NCBI GenBank assembly: GCA_012295275.1
Contig: CM022672.1
Coordinates: forward strand, 5,902,443-5,953,942
Source of the DNA: Chrysomallon squamiferum
Taxonomy: Eukaryota; Mollusca; Gastropoda; Neomphalida; Peltospiridae
Direction: 5' to 3'
Length of the DNA: 51,500 bases
The notes below the pieces were generated by a model. It did not search any database. It was not told the DNA's origin and was given only the letters and a program-made list of their open reading frames with translations. Below are positions 35,029 through 47,572 of this stretch, piece by piece. Each line of letters opens with the position of its first letter. The first letter of the stretch is position 1. Position numbers and translations under genes: made by a program.

Positions 35029-35400
35029 TTATTTTACTTTTTGAATTCTTTTTTGAAAAAAAAAAAACCCAAAACAAACCACCTAACAATTAACATCTCG
35101 TCAAGATTATTTTGTATTCGACACTTTCCCACCATTTACATTTGTGCAACGATTTTTTGCCGCAGAAATGTCGGTTTTTAAGGAACTGGACTTTTGCAGG
35201 ATACTTCACACCAGTAATTTTGTAGACATGTAATACAAAACAGAAGTTACATTTATTTAAATGTTTTAAATGAACATGCAATTTGGTTTAAAGTTGTCAC
35301 ACAGTTCCATTTCAAACTGAACCATTCAGGTTTGGTTTCTGTCAACCAAACATCATTCGTAATGATGTCTCACTTTCTGTAGCAACAGTAGCAGCGACAG

Positions 35401-35436
<36 letters not shown>

Positions 35437-35574
35437 ACCACAACAGCAACAACAACGATAATAATACAAATAATTTATCCAGTCTTTCCATCGTTACAAA
35501 ATTTAAGATTTCAGTTACTAAAAATAAATATACAACTGACAAACAAAAATGTATATTCTTAAAAAATAACATGT

Positions 35575-35613
<39 letters not shown>

Positions 35614-36031
35614 AATAAATAAATAAATAATAAAAAGATAATAAATAAATAAATTAAATATATTTTAATTCCAGCATTTTTATATATTTTTTGGTTTTTG
35701 TTCTTGACAAAACGACTATTATATAAATCTTTTTCACCTGAATGTTTATCGATTTTTGTGTTATTTTCTGTCAGCAAGGGTCAATGACCTTAGCCGATAT
35801 ACATCGAATTTTGCCGATGTTTCCGGGTCGTTAATAATATTACGTTTTGCTCTATATTTATGTAAATTTATAATTAGGCAACATGACAGGAAGACAGAAG
35901 GGTGTCAGATTTAATGAACGAAAAACTAACTAGACTCGCTGATATAATTTACTTCCGTAATAAATCTCTCTTATTTCTCCTTCTTTCGTCACATTCCTTC
36001 TTCTCGATTTTTATCTGACGTTTAGTGTTTT

Positions 36032-36036
<5 letters not shown>
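35026..36036. other. Spacer with (CAT)n and (AAT)n/(AAAT)n
   Basis: (CAT)n at 35401-35436 and AAT/AAAT repeats at 35579-35660. No exon completing the 34790 ORF was recognised. Confidence 0.6.

Positions 36037-36092
<56 letters not shown>
36037..36092. repeat. (CT)n microsatellite
   Basis: About 28 CT units. Confidence 0.97.
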
Positions 36093-36098
<6 letters not shown>

Positions 36099-37066
36099 CA
36101 CACACAGATGCATTCTTTCTCTTTATCGCAATCACAGCTGTTACAGACCCTCGCTAACATAAAGCAGTATGTAATTAGTTTTCATCCGAATACGAAAAGC
36201 AAGACAGTGTGATTACAATGGTTTGATCCGAGGTACTATTTTCCACGGCTGTTTTGCACGTTCAACAAGTAACGACAGTAAAAACAAACGTAATTATTAC
36301 TCATGAGCATTTGCATATGCCGTCTTATTAAGGCTAAACCACTTCCAACTTACGCATTTCTTTTCGAAGCGAGTCCATGGGGAATTATTCCGTGCGCTGG
36401 ATCACGGTACGGAATATTTAACAGCTGTAAAAGCAATAACTATAACCAAATTGCCGCTTTACATTTAACTGTTGTAGTAATTAGAAATGTTCGTGTTACG
36501 TATGTATTCGTGATGTCAACAGAAGACGGCTTTGAAAACAAATGGCAAAAAGAACAAGAGACGATGAGTTATTTTTAAAAAAAGAAAAATGATGCAACAC
36601 AAAAATGTCATTATAGATACGATTTCAGTCATTTTATGAAAGGTTTCCCACCATTTAAAATCTGTTTCTGAGAATGTAGGTTTTGTCTCTCTATCCATCC
36701 GTCTTTATTTTTTCTGTCAATTATCTGTCTGCAAATTTGCATACTTGAATACATTGTGTCTGGCTGATTGAATGTCTATATTGTCATGATCATCATCATC
36801 ATCATTATTTTAAATTTCTACTGTTTCCTTTTTTACTGGCAGCTATTTGTCAAAAATTAATTGCGTATAAATGTGTTTCTAGAACTAAACATTCTGGTAC
36901 TAAAATCTTAACTGTTATAAGAATAGATAATAACTTAATGGCTTAAGGCCAAAATAGGACTTGACTGCTGGTTTAATCTATTGAAGAAGTAGGACAGTCT
37001 ATTATCATAGCTGAAGGTTTTAGATTCGAATGTTTTTGTTTTGGACCTGGAGTGGGTAACATTTTC
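36093..37066. other. Spacer, no supported gene
   Basis: A 91-codon plus-strand ORF at 36303-36578 has normal-looking amino-acid composition but no recognisable domain or splice context. A short (CAT)n lies near 36790. Confidence 0.4.
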
Positions 37067-37280
37067 GGTAATGAGAGAGAAAGACAGGAAACAACAGAAT
37101 AAGAGATTCTTAGACAGATAGAGACAGACATAGATAGACAGATCAAAAGAGGGAAGGAGAGAGAGAGAGGGAGGGAGACAGAGAGGGAGAGGGAGGGAGA
37201 GAGAGAGAAAGGTAGAGAGAGAGAGAGAATGAAAATGAGTTACTTAAAGAAAGTGAGAAAGAGAATAGAAAAGGGAAGAT
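37067..37280. repeat. Imperfect purine (GA/GGA/ACAGA) tract
   Basis: More than 200 bp that is almost all purine on the plus strand, with GAGAGA, GGGAGG and ACAGATAGA mixtures. Polypurine tracts of this length can form triplex DNA. Confidence 0.85.
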
Positions 37281-38625
37281 AAAATAAATAAAAATAGAAA
37301 CATATGTTTCTTATTTTTAATAATCATTTCAAATATCCATTCTTTTTTCCCGTTTCAAACTCTTCAGTAGTATTTTCTGGCCATCTTTTTTTTTTTTTAT
37401 GCAAACAAACAAACACTCCCCCCCCCCCTTAAAAAAACCCAAAAAAAAAAACCCCACCGCAAACAAACAAAGACTTCTCTTCGTTCTGGCAATTATTATT
37501 TAAGAATCAAATTACTCCCGCGAAAACTCTGAGGCTAAGATTCCTTTTGTTTGGCTTCGATTTGGGTTCAGATGCGGACACAGCGATCCCATACAAAATC
37601 GTAATATGAAGCAATCGCTAGAAGTACAACTGAAAATAACCGCACGCAGTTCCACAAAAGTTACCGCTAGAATCCTGCACTAATGATATAGGTAGTGGGG
37701 AAAAAAGAAGCTCTAGAGTTGAAACGTTGGACTAATATAATAATATCTTCAGAATGGGCCCGGGCTTTGTGTGCAGAGAGAGCCCTGGACTATAATTATT
37801 TGATCTGATTGTACCATAATTGTAAGATCAGCTCTCCACAGGACACTTATTGAGAGATTTCCTGTTCCGATCCTGATCTCAGGAGTCGTTATCAGTGACA
37901 GGGATAATTATCTGCTTTTCAGGAAAAAAAAAAAATGAGTACACTGGTTGACAGGTTAAGTTCTGATCTAGTTGAAAACTGAAGAGAATGTTGAAGGAAA
38001 TAAATACCTGCCATATACTGATGAATGTGTATTTCGTGTTATTTAGGGCTAACAACCTGTACGTGTTTTCATTTTGTTATATTTTCACTTAATACAACTG
38101 TAATGTTAATAACTTATACTGCGTACAGTAATCAACATAAAGAAACTGCAGTTTCAAAGTACATGTATAAATAAATTAATATTTGTGAGAAAAAGTGTAA
38201 CGACACTAAAAACAAAACAAAACAAAACAAACAAACAAACAACAAACAAGATAATAATAATAATAATAATAATAAAAGGTAAAAAAATAAATAAAATATA
38301 ATATAAAATAATATATATATATTAGATGATAAATATAAGATAAATATAAGGTGATAAACAAACTACAAAACAAAACAAAAGCAAAACAAATTTACTGGGC
38401 TGGACAGACAAAGCGACATTAATTTTCACCACAATGAGCCGAGTACGTACGTGATGCTGTTAACTGTGCCGCAGATAATTAACAACATGTTACAACACCG
38501 CTGTGTGCGTCGCTCTGTCTGATTTGTCACATAGTGTGATCACGCGTTCTCGCGAGAGCAATCAGTCTTTTACAACAGACCTGCAGAAACTGTCGTTGTT
38601 TCTTATTTTCTTTCTTTCCTTCGTT
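37281..38625. other. Spacer, no gene seen
   Basis: Includes a C10 run with A-rich/CCC alternation at 37418-37456. Sequence of more balanced composition at 37500-37920 has no long ORF, and (AAAC)n/(AAT)n stretches follow at 38205-38275. Confidence 0.5.
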
Positions 38626-38693
38626 CTTTCTTTCTTTCTTTCTTTCTTTTTTCGTTTTTTCTCCATTTTTGTTTGTTTGTTTGTTTGTTTATT
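38606..38693. repeat. (TTTC)n then (GTTT)n
   Basis: About seven TTTC units near 38624-38650 and about five GTTT units near 38671-38690. Confidence 0.85.
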
Positions 38694-40384
38694 AATTTTG
38701 TTTATTTTATTATTATAAGGCTTTTTATAAGTTTTTCATAGAGGTAAGTAAATAAACAGTTTGATGTATAGACAATAAACAAAATAAAAAATAATAATAG
38801 GAACAATTTAAAAAAAAAAAAAAAAAAAATAAAAAATAAGAACAAGCATAAATAACAACTTTAAATAATACTAAAACTGTAATAGATAAAATAAAATTCA
38901 GACAAAATATATAAATGAATAAATAAGTAAAATCAACAACATGAAAAGAAAACCCTACATACACGCACTAACATCTAACATTCAGTTATCGCAGAGGTTA
39001 ATCTTGACATAGCACGGTCTTGGACAAATATCTAATTTTACCAAGTGTACAGACAGCAAGTTCAATATTTGCGTGACATCGAAGTCAGAACTACACCTCG
39101 GGGATTCGTAAGTGGGCAACAAGAAATCTAGGTACGACATGATTCACGCAGCAAATTACTGTTTTTAACTAAATTGAAACCAGAGTCAAAGTTTTATAAC
39201 CACGTTTGTTCCGTCTAGACTCTGTCGAAGTGACTAATCTTTCCGAAATTGTTTTCATCGAATCGGCCGTGTTTCCTCTTTGCGTTAACAGAAAGGTTGC
39301 TATGGTTCTGTGCACGGTGTTTTGTTGCATGATCTGCGATGGCTTCATGCATCAGTGATTCTTCGTGGTACCCAGTAAACCTTCTTCTACCTAGCATCCA
39401 GTAACACTGGATTCGTAAATGTCTCTGAATATTCACTTCGATTGAGAATGTATTTTATTCGTAATATTAAATAAAACATGTTATTTTGACGTTTGCAGTC
39501 CAAACGAGTAACGTTTAAATTGATTTTGCTGAAACAGAACTGAATAAAAAGGCCCATTTAATGTGGAAAGTTCAACGTTTCATATTCAAATTGTCATTCA
39601 GTGCATTCGTACAGAGAGTAAACAGCATATCAAAGTAGTAAACACATTTGCTAAATCGTTATTTGCTTGTTATATGAGTAAATGACGTTTTAAAACTGGG
39701 TACATATTAGTTAATACCAGACAAGTTAACATATGTCTTTTGAACTATCTTGTTTTTTTCTTTTTTTCTTTGTTTTTTTCTTTGTAATGTATTTATCTGG
39801 TTTTATCCTCTTTGTAAAGTACAGTTAACGTTTTGTTTGATGATAATTTCGTCATGGTTATGTTTATTGCTATGTCTCCAAGCATGTCTACGTGTCTGTC
39901 TGACAGTTACACAATCACATAAACATTACCTTTACATTAATAACAGAGATAAAACTCCGTGGTGAGATTTAAACACGTAGTCCAAAGATATATTCAGCTT
40001 TAATGTCAAATTAAGAGCTTTTGTGACACATTCAATAAAACGATTTTTTTTTTTTTTTTTTTTTTTTTAAATATGACCTTTATTCCGACACATGCTAAGC
40101 GTGAGATTTTTAGCCTCCGGAAAGCTTTCAAGATAATTATTATCTTCTTCTTCTTTTTCTTTTTTTCACCTTTTGTCTTGTGATTGTGTCTAGCTAAATT
40201 ATTAATATTTTATTTAGTTTCCATTAATATGTCATTTAGAAAAGATGAAAAACGCAGATATTACACTAATAACAAAAACAGCACGAGAGAGACAGAAACT
40301 GTTTTTGTGTCTTTGTCTCTTTTCTCGGTTAATAACAAAAAAAAAAAAAAAAAAAAAAAAGATTTCCATGTTTTATAATCGGTA
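38694..40384. other. Spacer, no supported gene
   Basis: Poly(A) near 38811-38829, poly(T) near 40046-40068 and poly(A) near 40339-40360. A minus-strand ORF of 73 codons (39215-39436) has varied, non-repetitive composition rich in His, Arg and Asn. It matches no family I know and could be an exon or chance. Confidence 0.4.
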
Positions 40385-40672
40385 TCAGTGGTTAAGAGCA
40401 TACTGAGAGGCAAAAAGTGTACTGACTAACAAACAAACTGTTGACTCGTAAACAGACTGTTTTGAGTGGTTAACAGTGTACAGAATGGTAAAGAGTATAC
40501 TAAAAGATAAACACCTTATTGAATGATAAACTGTATATTGATCAGTAAACATTATACTGAACAATAAACAGTATACTGAGTGTAACGAGCGGTAAACACT
40601 ATGTTGACTGGTAAACAGTATATTGACTGGTAACCACCATATTGACTGGCTAACACTATACTCTGTGGTAAT
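40385..40672. repeat. Degenerate tandem array of about 20-25 bp
   Basis: Variants of GGTAAACAGTATACTGACT recur about a dozen times: TGGTTAACAGTGTACAG, ATAAACAGTATACTGAG, GGTAAACAGTATATTGACT and GGTAACCACCATATTGACT. The most regular units are at 40575-40660. Confidence 0.75.
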
Positions 40673-41239
40673 GTAATTGTTGCCTTTGGAAACACTTGTT
40701 CTTCACTATCCTGCAGAAAACTTGTTGTAGATAATACAATTTTCACCTCGCCTAGTATCAATCCAAATCTATTAGAACTATGTGTGACACAAATTAACCC
40801 ATTTATACCCACGTGTTTCAGTGTCGTAATTGGATATAAATATCTGCGACAACAACGTTACTATCACTTACAACATCGTTACCATCCAACTCGATGAAAA
40901 CGAAAATAGTTTTGACAAAAGGAAAATTAGAAACAAAGATTCAAAGCCGATTTTTTGAAATTCAGACTGTTGGGTTGGTATCAGTTTCAAAATAAAATAT
41001 ATCAAGATAAAATATGTCAGAATAGTGGATTTAACTGTTAATAAGAAAATTTCAGAGTATGACAACTTATCCTATTTTTGCCATCATTGTTAGCGAGTTT
41101 TTGTACTGAAATAGTTAAATACATTTGTTTCTGTTATCACGCTAAGTAATGTTAGGGCACACTGTCTATCTATCTGTCTTTCTGTCTCTCTGTTTGTATG
41201 TCTGTCAGTCTAACTTTTTATTTATCTAACTATATAAAG

Positions 41240-41240
<1 letters not shown>
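40673..41240. other. Spacer, no gene seen
   Basis: Unstructured AT-rich sequence. A CTGTCTATCTATCTGTCTTT stretch lies near 41163. Confidence 0.5.

Positions 41241-41272
<32 letters not shown>
41241..41272. repeat. (AC)n microsatellite
   Basis: About 15 AC units. Confidence 0.95.
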
Positions 41273-41274
<2 letters not shown>

Positions 41275-41607
41275 AATCTTGAAATCAAAATGTACTACCT
41301 TGCTTTAGAAATGAATTTAACATTTTAATAGTAACAATCTGACGCACAATATGTATGTGTGTGTGTGTGTTTGTTTGAATATACCTAGTGATATTCATTT
41401 TTTTTTTTTTTTTTTTTACATCTGTGCACTGTTAATAATACAGGAGAGAAAAATAATTATTTCGCGGGTTTAATAATTAATCAAGTATACGTTGTGAAAC
41501 GTCACAGATCTGAGTGCGTCATCCTCTGACCAAACTGCACGTCAGCCAGTTCGTCTAAACTTTCACAATAACACGCACATAACACTGAAAGAAATGAACC
41601 TCTCGTT

Positions 41608-41845
41608 ATTTATTTATTTATTTACTTATTTATTTATTTATTTATTTACTTCTTTATTTTATTTATTTATTTATTTAATAATGACTTATTTATTACTTAT
41701 TTATTTAGTTACTTATTTAGTTACTTATTTATTTATTTATATATATATTTGCTTATTTATATATTTATTTATTGCTTATTTATTTACTTATTTACTTACT
41801 TATTTATTTATTTACTTATTTATTTATTTATATATTTATTTATTT

Positions 41846-41880
<35 letters not shown>

Positions 41881-41946
41881 TTTGCTTATTTGCTTATTTA
41901 TTTATTTACTTACTTACTTACTTACTTACTTATTTATTTATTTATA
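41608..41946. repeat. Long (TTTA)n array with TTAC variants
   Basis: About 340 bp of TTTA tetranucleotides with interspersed TTAC, TTGC and TATA units. The three long overlapping ORFs of Leu, Ile, Tyr and Phe are repeat translations. Confidence 0.97.
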
Positions 41947-42199
41947 TACACCATGTTTTTTCCGTTCGTTATAAACTGAGTCTAGGGAGTGAATGGAAGT
42001 TCATCTTGGTTCAGCTGAACGACAGAACACTGATGGTCTCTGTACAAGACAATTACCAGAACAAAAACGTTTCCTTCAATTCTCTAACTGTCAGAACTAC
42101 GCAAAACACACATGATGAACCATTATATATTAATGACATAGTCTAGAAATTGAATTAGTTTTCAACACGAATGTAGCCCTAGCGTAACGTTTTTCAAAC

Positions 42200-42232
<33 letters not shown>

Positions 42233-42997
42233 AACAAAAAAAAAACAACAACATTAAAACATTAAAAATTGAAACACTAGTCCATTATTACCGCTGTAAT
42301 ATGACATCGTAATTATCAGAAATTATACGTTATAGCTTATGTAAGAGACACTTAGAGAAATAGAGAACAACAGTAATTAACAGTAGCAGCAACAACAACA
42401 ACAATAATAATAATAACAGTAACAACAGTAATAATAATAGTAATAGTAATAATAATAATAATAATAATAAGAAGAAGAAGAAGAAGAAGAAGAAAATGGA
42501 GGAGGAAGAAAAGAGATTGGTGACTCACACACGGACGAACGTACTACACAGCAGTATATTACTATTTATGTATTATATTTATTTATGTATTAATTTTACA
42601 ACATTATAACGAAAAACTAAACAATATACTGTAGGTGAATATCGAATTCTGTTTCCTGACGTAAGTAAAAAGGTTAATGGTCTTTTGTTCCATAGCGATC
42701 CTTTTCGTGAAAAATTAAACCATTTTCTGACCAAAGCAGCACGTAAACTATTCTGGTAAAATATTCAACGTATGTCATCCCTTTCGTTTTACGTCGTGTG
42801 TAATGAAACTTTAATGTGCTAATGATCCGCGTCGTTGTTTTGTGCGGAGACTGAGTCGGACTGTTCTATTTATACACATTTATTCAGCCATCAAACTCTT
42901 GCTGCGCTTTTTCTTCTCTGCTGTTTTTAATTATTCAAACGTTATTGGACAGTAACAAACGCATCCACGAGATGATGTAAGATCATACAGAAAATTG
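41947..42997. other. Spacer with poly(A) and trinucleotide tracts, no gene seen
   Basis: Poly(A) at about 42204-42231. A run of (AAC), (AAT), (AGT) and (GAA) repeats lies at 42385-42494. Confidence 0.6.
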
Positions 42998-43670
42998 TTT
43001 AAAATGATCTCTGAAACATAAATGATCGAAGTGATCTTTGAAACATAAATGATCGAAGTGATCTTTGAAACACGTAAATTATCTAAGTGACCTCTGAAAT
43101 GCATAATTGATCGAAGTGATCCCTGAAACACGTAACTGATCGAAGTGATCCCTGAAACACGTAACTGATCGAAGTGATCTCTGAAACACATAAATTATCT
43201 AAATGATATCTGAAACACATAAATTATCTAAATGATATCTGAAATATATAATTGATCGAAGTGATCTCTGAAACATAAATGATCGAAGCGATCTTTGAAA
43301 CGCATAAATTATCTAAGTGATCTTTGAAACACATAAATTATCTATGATCTTTGAAACGCATAAATTATCTAAGCGATCTCTGAAATGTACAACTCATCGA
43401 AGCGATCTCTCTTACACAAAATGATGTACGTGGTTATTGATACACAAAAACAATCTAAGTGATAGCTGACACAAAAAAAAATAAAATAAAATAAAATAAA
43501 ATAAAATAAAAATGATCTAAGGGTTCGCTGATACACAAAATGGTCACAATGACCGCTGAAACACAAAATGATTCCAGTGATCTCTGATATTCAAAATAAC
43601 CTGAGGTGGTCGCTGGTCAAATAGGCCTAAAGCGATCACTGATTCACAAAATGTCGTAAAGTCATCGCTG
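42998..43670. repeat. Degenerate satellite of about 27-30 bp
   Basis: The unit is approximately AAGTGATCTCTGAAACAYAW followed by ATGATCG. It is well preserved at 42998-43400 and increasingly decayed to about 43670, over 20 units in all. A (AAAAT)n pentanucleotide insert at 43478-43510 interrupts the array. Short minus-strand ORFs of repeated motif derive from it. Confidence 0.9.
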
Positions 43671-44534
43671 GTTAATAAAAATGGCATTTAATTATTTTTA
43701 TGACATCGTTTATGTAGACAATAAACTGGTCGGCAGATTCAGAAAATGACGTCATATTTCAAGGGGAAGGAGAAAAAAAAAAACAAAAAAACCAACAACA
43801 ACAAAAAAACATGTTTTAGTTCATTTGGTCCTATAAACTGAAAATTAGTCTTCCATCTGCACGCGTGTATAAGTTTTCCTTTTTCTATTTTCTGTATTTA
43901 AGAAAATACCATCAATCCCCCTCCTGTATGTATTTATGACGACGCTTACCAATATCTGGCACTTCTCCTTTTAATGAGTCAAATAGAGTGATCTAAGCTG
44001 GATGACAGGCGCTCATACATAAACGTCTTTACAAATTACCAAGACTCCGGTAACAGTAACTCTTTGCATACGTAATGAAATCAACAATGGCAAAGATGTA
44101 CTGATAAAAGATACGTATAACTTTCTGTCTTAATGTGTTTGTCTTTTCTCCCGACTATCCGTTCATCATTCCGTTTATCATTATTCACGTCTCTCTCTCT
44201 GTTTATACGTTCTTACGTCCGTCCATTTATCAAACCATCCATCAGCGTGTCTGTTTGTCTATGAATATACATGACTTCCCTCTGATTATTTAAGTCTGCG
44301 TGCCTGTATTTCTGTCAGTCTGTTTAAATATACAGCACGGGAGGAAACAATGCTAGATATATGATATGTAGAGAAAGTTCATTATCTGTTAAAAGAAGAA
44401 TCAATTCGCTTATTAATCCAGATTAAACGTTCCTTTTCTGTGCACGACGAATCAAAGGTTGAATGGATAAAATAATAAAAAGATTAACAGAAAGAGAAAG
44501 AAAGAAAAAGAACCGAGAGTGCGGAAAATAATAA
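43671..44534. other. Spacer, no gene seen
   Basis: Contains a TCTGTCTGTTT/CGTCCGTCCATT-rich stretch at 44150-44330. No coding evidence. Confidence 0.5.
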
Positions 44535-44558
44535 TAGTAGTAGTAATAGTACTAGTAC

Positions 44559-44633
<75 letters not shown>

Positions 44634-44637
44634 TAAC

Positions 44638-44688
<51 letters not shown>
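44535..44688. repeat. (TAG)n and (TAA)n trinucleotide arrays
   Basis: (TAG)n at about 44559-44594 followed by two (AAT)n blocks to 44688. The Val/Ile ORF across it is an artefact. Confidence 0.95.
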
Positions 44689-44689
<1 letters not shown>

Positions 44690-45388
44690 GTAAATGAAAA
44701 TGTGCAGAAATCTAAATTAAAAAAAGTCTAGAAAATGTTTTCAGATGATCGTAATTGCATGTGAAACTTTTCACGACAGAAAGTAAGAAGCTTTTCATTA
44801 TCATTCTTCATTTATTTCTAGACTACTGTCAAACAAAAGAAATCAGGTTAAAACAATACGACAAACAAAAAAAAAACATGTTTTTAACCATTTTTCCACT
44901 TCACCATACACAGCTGTCAACTACTCTGTATGTTACTTGCGTTTTGGTGATAAAAGTGAGAAAATGGAGGCGTGGACACAGAGCAGATCAGTAACGAAGA
45001 GAAACAAATTAACATGCTTATTGTTCTAGGCTTCTTGGAATACTTTTTCTGTACATAATTAATCATCATTATATATTTACATGAATGGTTTTTTTTTTTT
45101 TTTTTTAAGTATTACAGAAACCGTTACCTTCCATTTTTCAGCCAATCTAACCAAGTATTCATAAGTTTTATACATCATTTAACTCTAAAACATCTGGTGC
45201 CCTTAGAAAACTTTATTTTTTTCTGTAATCAAATCCTGAATATTTTCAAATCCTGTGGCTGATATACTGTATACATATATATATATATATTTTTATTATA
45301 ATTTACATTATTGTAAATTCGCCATCTTGTTACAAAATTATATTCAATTTTGCATAAATGCATTCTCATATGCTGTAGACTGCGGCTT
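44689..45388. other. Spacer, no gene seen
   Basis: Poly(T) at about 45090-45108 and (AT)n at about 45272-45290. Confidence 0.5.
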
Positions 45389-45418
45389 TCGGGTAAATAA
45401 AGTTCAGTTCAGTTCAGG
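45389..45418. repeat. AATAAA plus (GTTCA)n, possible retroposon 3' tail
   Basis: TAAATAAAGTTCAGTTCAGT continues as a short pentanucleotide run. A polyadenylation-like hexamer followed at once by a short tandem repeat is typical of the 3' ends of some non-LTR retroposons. The upstream body (about 45240-45388) has no recognised reverse transcriptase or tRNA-like sequence. Confidence 0.3.
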
Positions 45419-47212
45419 AAGCCGATATAAAATAACACGCGAACCAAAACAGGTTTCAGTTTTGATTTTCGTTTTGAGAATGAGTATGTTATGTAATATG
45501 CACTGTAATATAATATAATGCAATAAAACGTTACGTTATGTCAGGCTATATAATAGTGTAAGACTGATGTAACAAAACAACAACAAAAAGAGATCTTTTT
45601 AAAACGAGTTATTACAGATTAACAATAATTCAGTTTAACTGTACAATTCATTCAAGTTTTGCGACATTGCAAAATTCGCTGATTAAATTAACATTATTTT
45701 AACTTAATTATTTCAAGATATCTGTCGGTTTTTGAAAAATGGTTAGACAATAATACTACAAAACCTGATTTGTAAAAGCTTTAATTTTAATTAAATTAAC
45801 AACGTCAACCAAGCAGTTTTGCAACAACGAAGGCACCTTTTCGAACTACCGCGGTAAATACGTTGTGAAAACTAAAACACTGATTTTCTATCTTTATTTA
45901 CCATGTAGAAATCATTAGTGAATACAAGCAACAAGCAGAATAATAATAATAACATTAATTAAAATTATGTATGCATAATTAACTAGGTGAAACATATATT
46001 AACCCCTGATAATTAAGTAAACAAAATATTAGTAGTATTAGTAGCAGTAGTAATTATCATCATCATCGTCATCATCAACATTTGATTAGGACATATGTTG
46101 TTGTTGTCGTTTTTTTGTTGTGGATTACTTTACAGTTATTTGACCTATCGAAACCTCTGGGAACTCTTTGGTTAAGATTTATTCTGCATGAAACTGTACA
46201 AAGATGATGAATTTTGATGATGTGTGAAAGGAAACCAGCTGCGTTCAACTCCGCACAGTTTTATTTTAACTGAACCTGGATTTTCTGCTTAGTTTTCCGC
46301 AGGCACTTTCCTGAAATCAGGAAGTGACGTACCGCACATCTTTTGATAAGCCAGTCAAGGTCGAAGTCCCCTTTCAAATCTGTCTCACTCCATCCATTTT
46401 AATTTTCTCCAGCTTCCTTTCATATAGGAGTTTTGTTAAAAAAGAAATTATAAAATGACTTCTTGCTTAAGACCTTTTCAGCTTCATAATGAAATCCTTC
46501 AGATTTTTTTGTTTTAATTATTTTTCTTTTAAATGTTCCGGATAAAATATATTAAAGATAATTATCACAGCAATTTCGCAAATATATTTTAGAAGATTTA
46601 AACGAGCAAAAAATAGTAGATGAAGAACACGAACAATAGGTTGAAAATTAATGAAAAGGAAAAATAAGAGAACGTAAAAAAATAAAAAAGATAAATCTGA
46701 AAGGAAATTGAAAGAGGAATAAAAAAAAAATTAAATAAAAAAAATAAATTCAGTTCAATTTTCAAAATCTATATAAAGCCTAATTTAATCTAAACGGCGG
46801 CTTTTATCAAAAATGTTCTGATTCGTATCCCATGTTCTTCTGACCTTTTGATCAGTTTAACAACTGGAAATAACTTACAGGAAAATTTTTTTGTTTCAAG
46901 TTATTTTTCAATTCAAAATGTTGCTGATAAAATATTTTGACACCAAAGATAATTAGGTTGGTTTTTTTTCTTGTTTTATTTTCATTTTTTTTTTTTCAGT
47001 ACTTCTGATTTTTTAACAGGAATAGTTATTATTTAGAAATTCAGTGTCATCTTAATGTATACGTCAAAAATAGATATATAGATGAAGAACCTGGAGAATG
47101 AAACTGAACAATAGGTCTGTAAAATGCTGAAAATGTCTGTGTGAGGCTATGTGTAACAGATATTCTGACTGACAAAAAATTTCTGAAGCATTACTAGGCA
47201 CATTTTCAAGAT

Positions 47213-47216
<4 letters not shown>
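45419..47216. other. Long AT-rich spacer, no gene seen
   Basis: Short (AGT)n/(CAT)n stretches near 46030-46080 and a GTTGTTGTCG run near 46096. No ORF longer than about 60 codons with any domain. Confidence 0.5.

Positions 47217-47251
<35 letters not shown>
47217..47251. repeat. (GT)n microsatellite
   Basis: About 17 GT units. Confidence 0.97.
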
Positions 47252-47252
<1 letters not shown>

Positions 47253-47532
47253 ATTTCATGCATGTTACAATGATTTGTTTGAAAATGTACCAGTGAAATG
47301 AATAAATATTATGTTAATTAGCAGTTTAAAGATCTAATATTATAATTATCATCGATTTTCATTGCTGAGTACTGTATGGTAATACATATCATAAACGCAC
47401 GCACCCAAATGCACTCATATATATATTATATACTGAGAAAGAGAATGCCAGAGATAATAATAAAGAATGAAATTGATAGAGAGTGACATTATCAAACAGC
47501 TTTATGAAATAAACTACAAAACATATTTATTC

Positions 47533-47572
47533 CACTCTCGACATATCTGCCGAGTCGCTGATATCGAGAGTG
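47533..47572. other. Compact inverted repeat (hairpin)
   Basis: CACTCTCGACATATC (47533-47547) pairs with GATATCGAGAGTG (47560-47572) apart from a 2-base bulge. It leaves a 12-base loop TGCCGAGTCGCT. It stands out in AT-rich DNA for its G/C pairs. It is too short for a typical animal pre-miRNA, and the function is unknown. Confidence 0.6.

Noticed and set aside
36303-36578. 91-codon ORF of ordinary composition
   Set aside because: No domain, no splice signals that fit, and a single ORF of this length is expected by chance in 51 kb.
41594-42146. Membrane-protein-like ORFs rich in Leu, Ile, Tyr and Phe
   Set aside because: Products of the (TTTA)n array. No other frame or flank supports coding.
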